Shown here: positions 52,932 through 62,747 of the stretch, piece after piece
Layout: the number at the start of each line of letters is the position of its first letter
How positions within the stretch are numbered: the stretch's first letter is position 1
NCBI GenBank assembly: GCA_001314905.1
Contig: LJZT01000003.1
Location: 4,392-68,391, forward strand
Source: Phormidium sp. OSCR
GTDB lineage: Bacteria; Cyanobacteriota; Cyanobacteriia; Cyanobacteriales; Geitlerinemataceae
Length of the DNA stretch: 64,000 bases
Direction: 5' to 3'
Position numbers and translations under genes: made by a program
The notes under the pieces: model-generated
What the model was told of the DNA's origin: nothing
Databases searched by the model: none
What the model saw: only the letters and a program-made list of their open reading frames with translations

Positions 52932-55163
52932 GTGGCCCCTTCAATCGTCAAACGGTATGTCATTGCCTTCGGCAAGTATAAATTCGCCGGATTTGCCGTC
53001 TTTGCCCTTGCGGTCGGCGTATCCGGCCTCCTGGGCTTAGAAGAACCGCCTCCCCCGAGTTATAACGCTTCGGGTGTGATGAGTCTTAATCAGGAACCGG
53101 TGACCGTCTCAGAAACTGGACCAACTATTCAAGAGCAAGGCTTACAGGCTCTGAATCGGGAGTTTTTGATTGATGACCAGGTAGCTGAGCAGATCTCGCA
53201 ACAGGTTGGAATCCCCCCTAAAAAGGTTAAATCTGCCCAACTCAAAACCCCCAGAGGAGATGGGCCAAAGTTATATAAATTTTCCTATGTCGATTCGACA
53301 CCAGAGCGAGCCGAAGAGGTGGTGCAGTTGCTGATGGAGTCGGCCGTTGAGAAAAGCCTAAGGCTCAACACCTCACGACTTGATGTCCTCATTGCTGCTC
53401 TCAACGAGCGCATTCCTGAAGTTGAAGCCGATTTACGAGAGGCCGAGGATCGTCTGGTTCAGTTTGACCGTATTGAAGGAGCGGCCTTGATTTTGGGTCG
53501 CGATGGCGTTTTGGTCAACAACATTCGCGGTGCTGAGAACCAGCAGGAACAACTCGAACGGCAAATCGAGGAAGTGACAACCCAAATGCAGAGTCTCGAA
53601 GCGCGTTTGGGGTTAACCGTTGATGAGGCCTATACGTCTTCTGCCCTCAGTCGCGATCCCATTGTTAATAATCTGCGGGGACAGATTCACCAAATTGAAA
53701 GCCAACAAGCCTTGTTGCGTCAAACCCTACGGCCAGATCACCCGGAAGTGGTTGAGTTACGCCGTCAGTTGTCTGGACTGGAGCGCTTACTGGAAAACCG
53801 CGCTCGGGAAGTGATTGGCGGTGACGGGGTTGGGACTCCGCTGTATGATAGCCGACGGATTCGAGTCCAAAGCAGCCTGGACCCGGCTCGTCAAGAGATG
53901 GCGAATCAGCTCGTGGAATTACAACGGCAGCGAGAGACGTTGGTGCAGAACTTGGCCCGGTCTGAGCAGGTGGAGAATGAGTTACGGGTTGAGTACCAAA
54001 ATCTGCCCAATTTAGAGTTGGAACGGGAACGACTCAGTCAAGTGGTGGCGATTCATAAGTCTCTGTTTAATCAGTTGCAGGCCCGCTTGATTGATGCGGA
54101 ATCGGCCCGCACTGAAACCGTCAGTAACCTCAGTATTGCTCAAGATCCTCAGGTGCAAGAACAACGGGAGGAGGCGGCGAATATCTTTATGTTGGTGCTG
54201 ATTGGGGGAGGCGCTGGATTGGCCGCCGGGGCGGTGTTGATTTTTGGTCTCTCGGCTCTCGAAGGACGTTTCTATACGATGGAGGAGGTCCAAGGTGCTT
54301 TAGAAGGACGGGATTTGACGGTCTTGGGTACGATTCCTCACATCGAGTCTTTAGATCCATTTGAGGAAAATCCTTTCCCACTGCTGCGATCGCCTCATTC
54401 TCCCTATTTGGAGTATTACGAACGAGTCCGCAGTAATTTACAACGACTCGAAGGGACGCCGCCACGTATTGTCTTGGTGACCAGTTTTGCCGCCGAGGAG
54501 GGTAAGTCCTTGACGGCCTATAATTTGGCGATCGCAGCGGCTCGTTCAGGGAAGCGGACGCTGTTGGTTGAAGCGGATGTGCGATCGCCCTCTCGGGCCG
54601 ACGTTTTGAAACTGGCCTTAGACCCACAACGGTTAACGGAACCCTTACGCCACTACGACAGCCTTAATCAGAATGCTCATTTAGTTCCAGATGTCCCCAA
54701 TTTCTATGTGGTTCCCAGTCCGGGGCCACAGCGAAATGTGCCGGCTATTATCGAATCAAGTGAACTACGACAACTGTTAATCCAGGCCCGCGCCCGCTTT
54801 GATCTCGTGGTGGTCGATTCCCCCGCCTTGAGTCGCTGCGATGATACTCTAGCTCTCGAACCCTTTACCGATGGCTTGCTACTCGTGGCCCGTCCCGGTG
54901 TGACTCAAGGAGGGTTGCTCAATGAATATGCTGAAATGCTCGAAGAAGCTGAAGAGCGAGTTCGGGTTCTCGGAGCGGTGGTGAATGGGGCCGAAATCAC
55001 CGTCGAGATTCCCTATGAGGAACCCGAAGAAGCGTCAACCGCCCCTGAGTGGGAGTATGAGGCGGCTCTTTATGATTCCCTTGATGATGCCTATGTGAAT
55101 GATGCCTATATCGAACATCCTGAAACGGCCGAGACTCGAACTCCCCCTCGCCGCCGCTCTTAA
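52932..55163 (+). CDS. Wzc-like polysaccharide co-polymerase / BY-kinase
   Basis: 743 residues from a GTG start. Two membrane segments (about 15-36 and 415-440) flank a periplasmic Wzz-type region with coiled coils (about 160-400). The cytoplasmic kinase-like domain has a Walker A variant AAEEGKSLTAYNLA, Walker A' LLVEADVRSP and Walker B LVVVDSPAL. The tail contains four Tyr (WEYEAALYDSLDDAYVNDAY), fitting an autophosphorylated Tyr cluster. It controls chain length and export with the Wza-like protein. Confidence 0.92.
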   Translation: MAPSIVKRYVIAFGKYKFAGFAVFALAVGVSGLLGLEEPPPPSYNASGVMSLNQEPVTVSETGPTIQEQGLQALNREFLIDDQVAEQISQQVGIPPKKVKSAQLKTPRGDGPKLYKFSYVDSTPERAEEVVQLLMESAVEKSLRLNTSRLDVLIAALNERIPEVEADLREAEDRLVQFDRIEGAALILGRDGVLVNNIRGAENQQEQLERQIEEVTTQMQSLEARLGLTVDEAYTSSALSRDPIVNNLRGQIHQIESQQALLRQTLRPDHPEVVELRRQLSGLERLLENRAREVIGGDGVGTPLYDSRRIRVQSSLDPARQEMANQLVELQRQRETLVQNLARSEQVENELRVEYQNLPNLELERERLSQVVAIHKSLFNQLQARLIDAESARTETVSNLSIAQDPQVQEQREEAANIFMLVLIGGGAGLAAGAVLIFGLSALEGRFYTMEEVQGALEGRDLTVLGTIPHIESLDPFEENPFPLLRSPHSPYLEYYERVRSNLQRLEGTPPRIVLVTSFAAEEGKSLTAYNLAIAAARSGKRTLLVEADVRSPSRADVLKLALDPQRLTEPLRHYDSLNQNAHLVPDVPNFYVVPSPGPQRNVPAIIESSELRQLLIQARARFDLVVVDSPALSRCDDTLALEPFTDGLLLVARPGVTQGGLLNEYAEMLEEAEERVRVLGAVVNGAEITVEIPYEEPEEASTAPEWEYEAALYDSLDDAYVNDAYIEHPETAETRTPPRRRS

Positions 55164-55190
55164 TGGACTCAGGTTCCGGGGTGTTCAGGT

Positions 55191-55709
55191 TTAACGGTTG
55201 GAGGGAACGCTTCCCCAGCCGGGAACTTTTTCGGCGGCGCTGAGGGTAAAGGCGGCCAGTTCTTCGAGTTCGGGGCGAGCTAGCCAACTTTCGGGGACTT
55301 GGCGACACCAGTCACTCGGTTCTGAGCCGTCGTAGGTCATAGGTTCCCGGAGATAGGTGACAAAACCATTAATGTTATCCCGGGGCGGGGTAGCGCCGGC
55401 GAGATCGGCCAAGGTTAGGGAGATGGGCGGCAGGGGCAGCGTTAAGCCGTTGGCATGACAGTAGGCGCAGTTTTCCATGAAGAGATCCCGGCCTCGGGTT
55501 AGGGCTTCGCCGCTATAACGGGCGCTGTTGCCTTGAGCGTCCAGCTTCACTTCGGCGGGGCCATCGGGGGTCAAATAACGCTTCACGTCGGCGTTAATGC
55601 CATCGGCTAGGGCGAGGGGGGTCTGGAGTAGTACGACGGCGATCGCAGCCATCGCGGCCAGGGTTCGTTTGAGCCAAGTTCCCGCAGCAGCGCTGGAATA
55701 AAAAGCCAT
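55191..55709 (-). CDS. psbV2: PsbV2-type c-type cytochrome
   Basis: 172 residues from ATG 55709. A signal peptide (LAAMAAIAVVLLQTPLALA) precedes a c550-like domain with heme site Cys81-Ala-Tyr-Cys-His85. The PsbV second heme ligand (His118 of the precursor downstream of psbV) aligns with SDWCRQ, so Cys135 may be the sixth ligand. I recall that a His/Cys-ligated heme was described for PsbV2 of Thermosynechococcus. It follows psbV on the same strand, with a terminator between them. Role unclear; it is not a standard PSII subunit. Confidence 0.88.
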   Translation of the reverse strand: MAFYSSAAAGTWLKRTLAAMAAIAVVLLQTPLALADGINADVKRYLTPDGPAEVKLDAQGNSARYSGEALTRGRDLFMENCAYCHANGLTLPLPPISLTLADLAGATPPRDNINGFVTYLREPMTYDGSEPSDWCRQVPESWLARPELEELAAFTLSAAEKVPGWGSVPSNR

Positions 55710-55750
55710 GATTGTTCTCCATCTAAAAACGGCAAAAAAGGGCAAAATCG

Positions 55751-55787
55751 AAAAAAACCGGCGATCGCACTAGCCGATCGCCCGGTT
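55751..55787 (-). terminator. Intrinsic terminator between psbV and psbV2
   Basis: On the minus strand a ~12-bp stem (55775-55787 with 55756-55767, one bulged base) containing HIP1-like sequence runs into seven T (complement of 55751-55757). It should end most psbV transcripts before psbV2. Confidence 0.75.
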
Positions 55788-55818
55788 CTCTCAAACCTGC
55801 AAGGGTGCAAATCGGGGC

Positions 55819-56310
55819 TTAGTTATAAACCTTACCACCACCCCATTGGGTTCCACGTAGTTTGGGCTGAATCAGAATATGCCCGGCAATGTTAAACAAA
55901 TCGTCGTCTGTTAAATTTCTCATCTCAGGGAAAATGTCTGCACTCGAGGTGGCCGGGTGCAGTTCAGAAATGTCAAACTCACCATCAAAGGTGGTGGGGT
56001 TTTTCATATAATCCACCAGGGCCTCAACATTATCCCGGCGGGGGGTGGCTAGGGCTAAACTCTCGGAACTTAGGTTGACGTTGGGGTTGGTCTTCGTCAG
56101 GCCAACGGGGTGGCACTGAGCGCAAATATCCCCAAATAGGCGCTTTCCTCGGGTGGCTTGTTCGAGGGACAAGGTGACGGTTTCCCCTTGTTCGTTCAAG
56201 GTCACGGTACGGGTTTCGGCATCTAGTTCCAACGCCATGGCGCTGTTGTTGCCGAGGTTCCAAACTAAGACGACCGTGGCGATCGCCAGCCAAAAGAATT
56301 TTTTTAGCAT
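55819..56310 (-). CDS. psbV: Photosystem II extrinsic cytochrome c550
   Basis: 163 residues. The signal peptide ends at AMA/LELD, leaving the standard mature start. The heme site is Cys63-Ala-Gln-Cys-His67, and the second ligand His118 (FDISELHPAT) corresponds to mature His92. It stabilises the oxygen-evolving complex on the lumen side. The C-terminus RGTQWGGGKVYN is typical. GAGGA lies upstream of the ATG. Confidence 0.97.
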   Translation of the reverse strand: MLKKFFWLAIATVVLVWNLGNNSAMALELDAETRTVTLNEQGETVTLSLEQATRGKRLFGDICAQCHPVGLTKTNPNVNLSSESLALATPRRDNVEALVDYMKNPTTFDGEFDISELHPATSSADIFPEMRNLTDDDLFNIAGHILIQPKLRGTQWGGGKVYN

Positions 56311-56448
56311 TGTTTTCCTCTAAACGTTATTGATGTTCAGCAAAGCTTGAATGTGGGACAAGCTGTGAAATTTCTTGTCAGTACACATATCATGCCAGAC
56401 TCTGGGGACGTTAGAGCAGGTGGTTTAAGGATTGTCATCTTTCGCGTG

Positions 56449-57393
56449 CTACGTTGACTCACTTGACCCGGAAACGTCCAGGGCGATGACATCATTCGTT
56501 AAAGGACGAGCAACTCGATGATGCTCCCGCTCGGGAGAGCGATGATGCAAACGAATCAACTGAGCCAAGAGTCCTTTCAGTTGAGGCCGTGGCACAATGG
56601 CATCGACAAATCCATGGTTAAGCAAATCTTCAGCCGATTGAAAATCGTCGGGGAGTTTCTGGCGTAAGGTTTGCTCAATCACCCGCCGTCCTGCAAACCC
56701 GATGGTTGCTTTCGGTTCAGCCAGGATAATATCACCTAACATGGCAAAACTGGCCGTCACGCCGCCGGTGGTGGGATGGGTCAAGATGGGGATATAGAGC
56801 AATTGGGCTTGACGATGCCGCTGCAAGGCCCCAGAAATTTTTGCCATCTGCATGAGGCTCAACATCCCTTCTTGCATCCGCGCACCCCCGGAGGCGCAGA
56901 CAATAATCACGGGACGGCGAGCGGCGGTTCCTGCTTCGATCAACCGGGTCAGGGTTTCCCCCACGACTGATCCCATGCTTCCTCCCATGAAGCGAAAGTC
57001 CATGACCCCCAGGGCCACGGGTAAGCCATCGAGGTCTCCAAACCCGGTTTGGATGGCATCATTGAGTTGGGTTTTGTTTTGGTAATCGCTGAGGCGATCG
57101 CGGTAGGCTTTGCGATCGCAAAATCCTAGGGGGTCCGTCGGACGTAAGTGGCTATTGAGGCGTTGCCACGTCTCTCGGTCGATTAGGTGTTGAATGCGAT
57201 CGTCGCTAAAAATGCGACCATGATGGCCGCATTCAGGACAAACCATGTGGTTTGCGGCTAAGTCTTTGCTATAGGTCAAGACGCCACAGGACTCACATTT
57301 TGTCCAAAGCCCCTCGGCGATTTCTCGTTCTTGCTGCTTCTGACCGATGGAATTTAACTTGCGTCGGTCGGCAAACCAATCAAATAGAGACAT
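56449..57393 (-). CDS. accD: Acetyl-CoA carboxylase carboxyltransferase beta subunit
   Basis: 314 residues. The N-terminal zinc finger is CESC (about 33) and CPEC (about 52). The carboxyltransferase core has [32 protein letters not shown], and [20 protein letters not shown] with [12 protein letters not shown]. It works with AccA to make malonyl-CoA for fatty acids. It stands alone, as usual in cyanobacteria. Confidence 0.97.
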   Translation of the reverse strand: MSLFDWFADRRKLNSIGQKQQEREIAEGLWTKCESCGVLTYSKDLAANHMVCPECGHHGRIFSDDRIQHLIDRETWQRLNSHLRPTDPLGFCDRKAYRDRLSDYQNKTQLNDAIQTGFGDLDGLPVALGVMDFRFMGGSMGSVVGETLTRLIEAGTAARRPVIIVCASGGARMQEGMLSLMQMAKISGALQRHRQAQLLYIPILTHPTTGGVTASFAMLGDIILAEPKATIGFAGRRVIEQTLRQKLPDDFQSAEDLLNHGFVDAIVPRPQLKGLLAQLIRLHHRSPEREHHRVARPLTNDVIALDVSGSSEST

Positions 57394-57626
57394 GAAGTTC
57401 TGGGATTTTTAAAAGCAATCTCGTGGCTGAGGCCAGAGTATGAGCCTCAGCCGGTCACGGTTAAGTCAAGGATCTCTGTCATGGATCGCATCCTATCAAA
57501 TTCCGGGACTCAAACGCGATTTCTTGTGGCAGATTGGGATCTGGAATTATCGGAGGTTCTCTGCTCTTCCCCCAGGATACTCTGAACGGTAGGCGATTTA
57601 ACCCTAAATTTGTTGAGGAAATTTTG

Positions 57627-58034
57627 ATGAAACACGCTTTCCCGCTTATCCTGCTGACGTTCCTCACGGCTCCCTCTGTCACGATTGAGCCGGCTCAGGC
57701 TCAAGCTCAGATGCCGATGAATGATCCCGCGTTGGAGGCGTTCTCTCTGTCCCCCCTCGACCTTAACCGCGCCAAGAACCAGGCCCGTCAATTCGCAGAA
57801 CGACTCAACGGAGGATTACAGGTGTACCGGGCCGAACCGGCGATGCACGGTCCCTCAGCTGAGTCTCCCTATCGGGTTACAGAAGCGGGCCAGCTTGAAT
57901 TTAACTTTTTCGGACGAGCGCCTGGGGAGTCAAACTACACCACAGAAACGGTAGTCGTCGTTGATCCCGAAACCTGGGAGGTGGATCTAATCTATAACGG
58001 CGTGATTCGTCCTCGGGACGACAGTGATACTTAA
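57627..58034 (+). CDS. Small secreted protein, unknown function
   Basis: 135 residues from ATG 57627 (TTGAGG upstream). A clear signal peptide (MKHAFPLILLTFLTAPSVT) ends near PAQAQAQ. The mature part (FAERLNGGLQVYRAEPAMHG, NYTTETVVVVDPETWEVDL) is a short beta-rich domain like other cyanobacterial hypothetical proteins. It is convergent with pilD, 11 bp apart. Confidence 0.78.
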   Translation: MKHAFPLILLTFLTAPSVTIEPAQAQAQMPMNDPALEAFSLSPLDLNRAKNQARQFAERLNGGLQVYRAEPAMHGPSAESPYRVTEAGQLEFNFFGRAPGESNYTTETVVVVDPETWEVDLIYNGVIRPRDDSDT

Positions 58035-58045
58035 AGCCGTCATAC

Positions 58046-58864
58046 TTAAAGCACTCCAGCGGGGAAAAAGATCTCTAAATAAAGCTTGAGCAACGTCTCG
58101 CCCCAAATGGCTGCAATGGCTCCGCCCAGAGCGAGAAAGGGACCAAAGGGCATGGGTTGCGATCGCCTCAACAGTCCCAGGGCGATCGCCCCTGTACCGA
58201 TGACCGCCCCGAGGAAGGCCCCTAAAAAGCCGCTAATCACCATCAATCCGGGGCCTAACCAGGCGCCAATAGCGGCCAACAATTTACCATCACCGGCCCC
58301 CATCGTCTCCTTCCCCCAAGCCAACGACCCCAAAAACCGCACTGCATCCACCAGCCAAATGCCCAGGACAGCCCCGAAAATCCCTTGCATGAGGCCCCCT
58401 ATAGCTGAGTCCCCTTGCCAGCCTTGTAGGCAATGATAGAGCAAGCCTGAGATGACTCCTAAGCGGGTGAGGGGGTTCGGCAGAATCATCGTATCCCAGT
58501 CAATGAGAGCCAAAATCAATAAGCCGGTTAAAAACAGCCAATAGCCAAACGTCGTTAGGGACACCTGATAGCGCAGAAATACCCCTAAAAAGAGCAATCC
58601 TGTCACCGCTTCGACAATGGGATAGCGAGGGGAAATGGGGGCGTGACAATGGGCGCAACGTCCTTTGAGGCGCAACCAACCCAGAACCGGGATATTTTCC
58701 CCTTTACCTAGGGTATGGCCGCAATGGGGACAGCGAGAGGGCGGATGGAGTAGGGAACGTCCCGCCGGGAGGCGATAAATTACCACATTGGCGAAACTGC
58801 CGATAGACGCGCCCAAGGCAAATACAATAGCAAGCATAGGTAATGCCCACAGGTGATCGATCAC
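58046..58864 (-). CDS. pilD: Prepilin peptidase (type IV)
   Basis: 272 residues with about eight membrane segments. It cuts the leader of type IV prepilins and methylates the new N-terminus. The cytoplasmic zinc loop has CPHCGHTLG and CAHCHAPISPRYP. The two catalytic Asp are in LALIDWDTMILPNP and MGAGDGKLLAAIG. The single copy in this region suggests motility or competence, but no other pil gene is here. Confidence 0.96.
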   Translation of the reverse strand: MIDHLWALPMLAIVFALGASIGSFANVVIYRLPAGRSLLHPPSRCPHCGHTLGKGENIPVLGWLRLKGRCAHCHAPISPRYPIVEAVTGLLFLGVFLRYQVSLTTFGYWLFLTGLLILALIDWDTMILPNPLTRLGVISGLLYHCLQGWQGDSAIGGLMQGIFGAVLGIWLVDAVRFLGSLAWGKETMGAGDGKLLAAIGAWLGPGLMVISGFLGAFLGAVIGTGAIALGLLRRSQPMPFGPFLALGGAIAAIWGETLLKLYLEIFFPAGVL

Positions 58865-58919
58865 GGTGACGATTGCCCCTCAATGGTTACCTGTTTAAGT
58901 TTAAAACGGAAATTGCTTT

Positions 58920-59801
58920 ATGTATTTAGTCACTGGTGCAACTGGAAGTGTCGGCAAACGGATTGTACGGCGATTGCGCGATCGCGATCTCCCGGTGCGA
59001 GCCTTTGTACGACTGTCGTCGAGTTATGCTGAACTCGAACAACGAGGCGCTGAAATTTTTATCGGTGATTTAGCCCAAGAACGAGATATCCGCAAGGCCT
59101 GTCGTGATGTTCGCTATATTATCAGCGCTCATGGCTCTGATGGGGGTCAAGCTCAAGCCATTGACTACCGCGCCAACATTGATTTAATGGATTTTGGTCA
59201 GGAAAATCGGGTTGAGCAGTTTGTTTATGTTTCTGTGTTAGGAACCGATCGCGGCTACCAAGATTCGCCGGTCTTTAAGGCTAAACGGGAGGTGGAAAAC
59301 GCCTTACAAAAGAGTGAGTTGACCTATACGATTCTGCGTCCGTCGGGGTTTGCGTCTAATCTCTTACCCTTGGCGGAGCGATTTCGCGATACGGGACTCT
59401 ATTTTGCCATCGGCGATCTCAAGAATCGCTCGTCAATTCTCAGTCCTGATGATTTAGCTGAAATTGCCATTCAAGCCACCCAGCGAGAGGCGGCGCGAAA
59501 TCAAATTTTTGCGGTGGGTGGCCCCGAAATTCTCAACCGGGATGATATCCCGAAAATTTTTGGTCGCGTTTTTCAGAAAGATCCCTTTGTTGTCAATCTT
59601 CCCTTAAGTGTTTTAGATGGGGTTCGCTCAGCGGTTGGTTTTATCAATCCTGAATTACAGCGATCGCTCGGAACCTTACGCATTCTGTTGGCGAATGAGT
59701 TTTTCTGTACATCGGAAGAAATTCATCGCCTAGAATCGGTGTTTGACATTCAGATGGAATCTTTGGAGAGTTTCCTGCGGCGCTATTTGGTGAATAGTTA
59801 A
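58920..59801 (+). CDS. Atypical SDR (NmrA/Ycf39-like) NAD(P)-binding protein
   Basis: 293 residues. The dinucleotide site is YLVTGATGSVGKRIVRRL at the N-terminus, and YVSVLGTDRGY and YTILRPSGFASN fit the NmrA-like group. The SDR Tyr-Lys pair is not clearly in place, so it may bind cofactor without classic catalysis. Ycf39 relatives assist photosystem assembly; that role is only a possibility here. Confidence 0.85.
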   Translation: MYLVTGATGSVGKRIVRRLRDRDLPVRAFVRLSSSYAELEQRGAEIFIGDLAQERDIRKACRDVRYIISAHGSDGGQAQAIDYRANIDLMDFGQENRVEQFVYVSVLGTDRGYQDSPVFKAKREVENALQKSELTYTILRPSGFASNLLPLAERFRDTGLYFAIGDLKNRSSILSPDDLAEIAIQATQREAARNQIFAVGGPEILNRDDIPKIFGRVFQKDPFVVNLPLSVLDGVRSAVGFINPELQRSLGTLRILLANEFFCTSEEIHRLESVFDIQMESLESFLRRYLVNS

Positions 59802-59807
59802 ACATCA

Positions 59808-59845
59808 AGGAGTCAGGTTGAAACGTTTTGAGCAACCTGACTCCT
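59808..59845. terminator. Bidirectional hairpin terminator
   Basis: AGGAGTCAGGTTG at 59808-59820 pairs perfectly with 59833-59845 across 12 bases. It lies between convergent genes ending at 59801 and 59882. T-runs are weak on both sides. Confidence 0.7.
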
Positions 59846-59881
59846 GAACCTGGTATTAACACCATTTGACTCAGATCTAAG

Positions 59882-60421
59882 TTACTGCCAAACTAAATCT
59901 GCATAGCCATTACGACAGTTTTCTAGCACTCGGTTCGCCACGTCATCGGCAGTTTGAATCCGATAAAACCCTTCAAGCTCAGGTGTGATTGGTAAGGGGT
60001 TGGAGCTGGCGATCGCCGTATCTGAGCGTTGAACAGCATAGGGATAATTGTCCTGTTCATAGGTTGGAACCACCGTCACTTGTAAGGAATGATTCGTTAT
60101 TTGCCCATAGAAACAATCGAAGGAGGAATGATACATATAAAAGCCACCAACAACCTGATTGTTTCGTGATTCTAAGACCAAATACGCCACACCCAAAACC
60201 CCTGGCTGGGGAGACTCCCCATAGAGATAAATCCCGTCGGCAGAACTCCCAGAATTGTCGAGTCGTTCTTGGGCGATCGCCCGAGAACTTGGTGCGACGG
60301 TCGGGGATAGACCAGCGGCGATCGCCAAAACTAGGAGAGGGAAAGACAAGAGAAACCAACCGTAATGCCTTTTAACCCATTCTCGGTTAACCCGTTGCGA
60401 GAATCCCAAAAATTGAAGCAC
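59882..60421 (-). CDS. Membrane-anchored protein, unknown function
   Basis: 179 residues with an N-terminal membrane segment (about 22-42, GWFLLSFPLLVLAIAAGL) and a beta-rich extracytoplasmic part (YLYGESPQPGVLGVAYLVLE, GGFYMYHSSFDCFYGQI). Two Cys (FDCFYG, VLENCRNG) could form a disulfide. No family is recognised. Confidence 0.75.
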   Translation of the reverse strand: MLQFLGFSQRVNREWVKRHYGWFLLSFPLLVLAIAAGLSPTVAPSSRAIAQERLDNSGSSADGIYLYGESPQPGVLGVAYLVLESRNNQVVGGFYMYHSSFDCFYGQITNHSLQVTVVPTYEQDNYPYAVQRSDTAIASSNPLPITPELEGFYRIQTADDVANRVLENCRNGYADLVWQ

Positions 60422-60462
60422 CCCATTTACCTCTACTGCATCACCATCTTAAATTATAAAAG

Positions 60463-61497
60463 ATGAGGGCACTTCAGGAGCTAAAGAACAGTGAAGTTGT
60501 ACCAATTGTTTACAAGATGTTAAAGAACCGTAAGCACACCATGACAGTCGTTAATTCTGTGACGTCTTTCATGACTCGACCGAGCCATATCTTGACCTGG
60601 AGCCGTTTTTCCGTCCAGGTTGTTATGGTCGTGCTGGTTTTACTCTTCGGGGCAATCCCCTTACTCGCCATGCGTCCGGTAGTTTATACGCCAAGACTGT
60701 TACCATTGCAAGCTGCCCCAGTTGAAGATCATGTCAAACAACATACCGCAATGTCTGTCGCACGATTAGAACGACTTAAAGCCAATAGACAACTTCAACT
60801 CGAACAAAATCGCATTCCCCCAGATATCGAGCAATTTGTCCCCGAAGCCTATCAAGGTCAAATTGTGCGATCGCTGCCCCTAGCCCCGGGCGATCGCGCC
60901 ATCGCTTTAACCTTCGACGATGGTCCGTCCCCCTACACTGTGCAAATCCTGGATATCTTACAACGCTACGACATCCTCGCCACCTTCTTCGTACTCGGCC
61001 AAGTCATTTCTAGCTATCCCGAGATATTACAACGCATCGTCGCCGAGGGACATCTCCTGGGAAACCATACTTGGTCTCATCCCTACATCGTCAACAGCGA
61101 AGCCGAGGCCGACCGAGAAATTGAGCGCACCGCCGAAGTGATCTACGACTATACGCGAGTGCGAACCCAACTGTTTCGTCCCCCCGGCGGTTATCTTAAC
61201 AACGCCCTAACCCCCTATAGCGCCCGCCAGAACCATGCGATTACCATGTGGTCTGTCGATAGTTCCGATTATTTTCTCACCCAGTCGGAGATTCTCGATC
61301 AGGTTCTCGCCGAGATGCACCCTGGGGCGATCGTTCTCTTGCACGATGGCGGCGGACCCCGTCATCACACTGTCGCGGCCCTACCGCAGCTGATTGAAAC
61401 CCTGCAACAGCAAGGTTATGAGTTCCTGACGGTGACCGAGTTAATGAAACGCTCCCAGGCGGCGATCGCTCAATCTCCAGACTCAGAGGAGTTTTAG
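60463..61497 (+). CDS. Polysaccharide deacetylase (NodB domain), membrane-anchored
   Basis: 344 residues from ATG 60463; ATGs at 60517 and 60541 are also possible. A membrane segment (about 48-70, VVMVVLVLLFGAIPLLA) precedes the NodB domain. The motifs are ALTFDDGPSPYT (catalytic and metal Asp), GNHTWSHPYI (metal His pair), RPPGGYLN and IVLLHDGGG. Family members de-N-acetylate peptidoglycan or other glycans; the substrate is not evident. It acts outside the membrane. Confidence 0.92.
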   Translation: MRALQELKNSEVVPIVYKMLKNRKHTMTVVNSVTSFMTRPSHILTWSRFSVQVVMVVLVLLFGAIPLLAMRPVVYTPRLLPLQAAPVEDHVKQHTAMSVARLERLKANRQLQLEQNRIPPDIEQFVPEAYQGQIVRSLPLAPGDRAIALTFDDGPSPYTVQILDILQRYDILATFFVLGQVISSYPEILQRIVAEGHLLGNHTWSHPYIVNSEAEADREIERTAEVIYDYTRVRTQLFRPPGGYLNNALTPYSARQNHAITMWSVDSSDYFLTQSEILDQVLAEMHPGAIVLLHDGGGPRHHTVAALPQLIETLQQQGYEFLTVTELMKRSQAAIAQSPDSEEF

Positions 61498-61634
61498 CCC
61501 GATTGGCCATCTGAATCTAGCTCGCGAATCGGGGTTTGTGAGAATTTCGAGATATCCTTCGTCCGAGAACTGGTTTAAGATGAATACTCAGGCTTTAACC
61601 TTAGCACCGCCGCTCCCGACCTAGACTGCTCATC

Positions 61635-62702
61635 ATGCCGCAAACCATGCCGCAACAACTCTTTAACACCCATATTGCCAACGCCAAGGTTCTGCAACCA
61701 CCGGTTGAGATGAAGGCCCAGGTTCCCTTGAGCGATCGCGCCGAACAGACAATTGTTGAGTCTCGCCAGCAACTTGAGGCCATTCTCGATCGCCGCGATT
61801 CCCGTAGCTTTGTGGTCGTTGGCCCCTGTTCGATTCATGATGTCAACGCGGCTAAAGAGTACGCGCAACGGCTGCGGGAGTTGAGCGATCGCGTCCAAGA
61901 CAAACTCCTACTGGTGATGCGCGTCTATTTCGAGAAACCCCGCACCACCGTTGGCTGGAAAGGGTTAATCAATGACCCCGATATGGATGACTCCTTCCAC
62001 ATCCAAAAAGGCTTACTCTTGGCTCGCCAACTCCTGGTTGACATTGCCGATCTCGGGCTACCCACCGCCACCGAAGCCCTCGATCCGATTGTGCCGCAAT
62101 ATATTAGCGATGTCCTCAGTTGGTCGGCGATCGGCGCTCGCACTATTGAATCGCAAACCCACCGGGAAATGGCCAGTGGACTCTCGATGCCCGTTGGCTT
62201 AAAAAATGGCACTAATGGCAGTATCGAAGTTGCCCTCAACGCCATGAAAGCCGCCCGAGAACCCCATAGTTTTTTGGGAATTGACGATAATGGTTCCGTT
62301 AGCGTTTTCAACACCAGCGGCAACGATTATGCCCATATTATCCTTCGGGGTGGAGGCGGAACCGTTAATTATGATGCTGACTCTATCGCCGAAGTTGAAG
62401 GACAATTGAAAGCGGCGGGACTCCCCCCTCGCCTCGTGGTTGATTGCAGTCATGGGAACTCCCAGAAAGACCATCGCCGTCAGTCGGGGGTGTTTCAAAA
62501 TGTCATTCAACAAGTCCAGGCTGGTAACTCTTCGATTGTGGGCATGATGTTGGAGTCAAATCTCTTTGAAGGGAACCAAAAAATCCCTGAAAACCTCAAA
62601 GATCTCCGTTATGGTGTCTCCGTTACCGACAAATGTCTAAGTTGGCAAGAAACTGAGTCTATCATTTTAGAGGCCTACCAGACCTTAGGGGGCAAGGGAT
62701 AG
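61635..62702 (+). CDS. 3-deoxy-7-phosphoheptulonate (DAHP) synthase, class I
   Basis: 355 residues, the length of AroF/AroG/AroH. It joins PEP and erythrose-4-phosphate, the first step of the aromatic pathway. Motifs are VVVGPCSIHDVNAAKEYA (metal Cys), RVYFEKPRTTVGWKGLINDP, GARTIESQTHREMASGLS, GLKNGTNGS and VVDCSHGNSQKDHRRQ. Which aromatic amino acid inhibits it cannot be read reliably. ATG 61635 is used; a second Met follows at residue 5. Confidence 0.95.
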   Translation: MPQTMPQQLFNTHIANAKVLQPPVEMKAQVPLSDRAEQTIVESRQQLEAILDRRDSRSFVVVGPCSIHDVNAAKEYAQRLRELSDRVQDKLLLVMRVYFEKPRTTVGWKGLINDPDMDDSFHIQKGLLLARQLLVDIADLGLPTATEALDPIVPQYISDVLSWSAIGARTIESQTHREMASGLSMPVGLKNGTNGSIEVALNAMKAAREPHSFLGIDDNGSVSVFNTSGNDYAHIILRGGGGTVNYDADSIAEVEGQLKAAGLPPRLVVDCSHGNSQKDHRRQSGVFQNVIQQVQAGNSSIVGMMLESNLFEGNQKIPENLKDLRYGVSVTDKCLSWQETESIILEAYQTLGGKG

Positions 62703-62747
62703 AACCTAGCTCAACCGTGATCTGACTAGATAAATTGGGAGGTGGCC

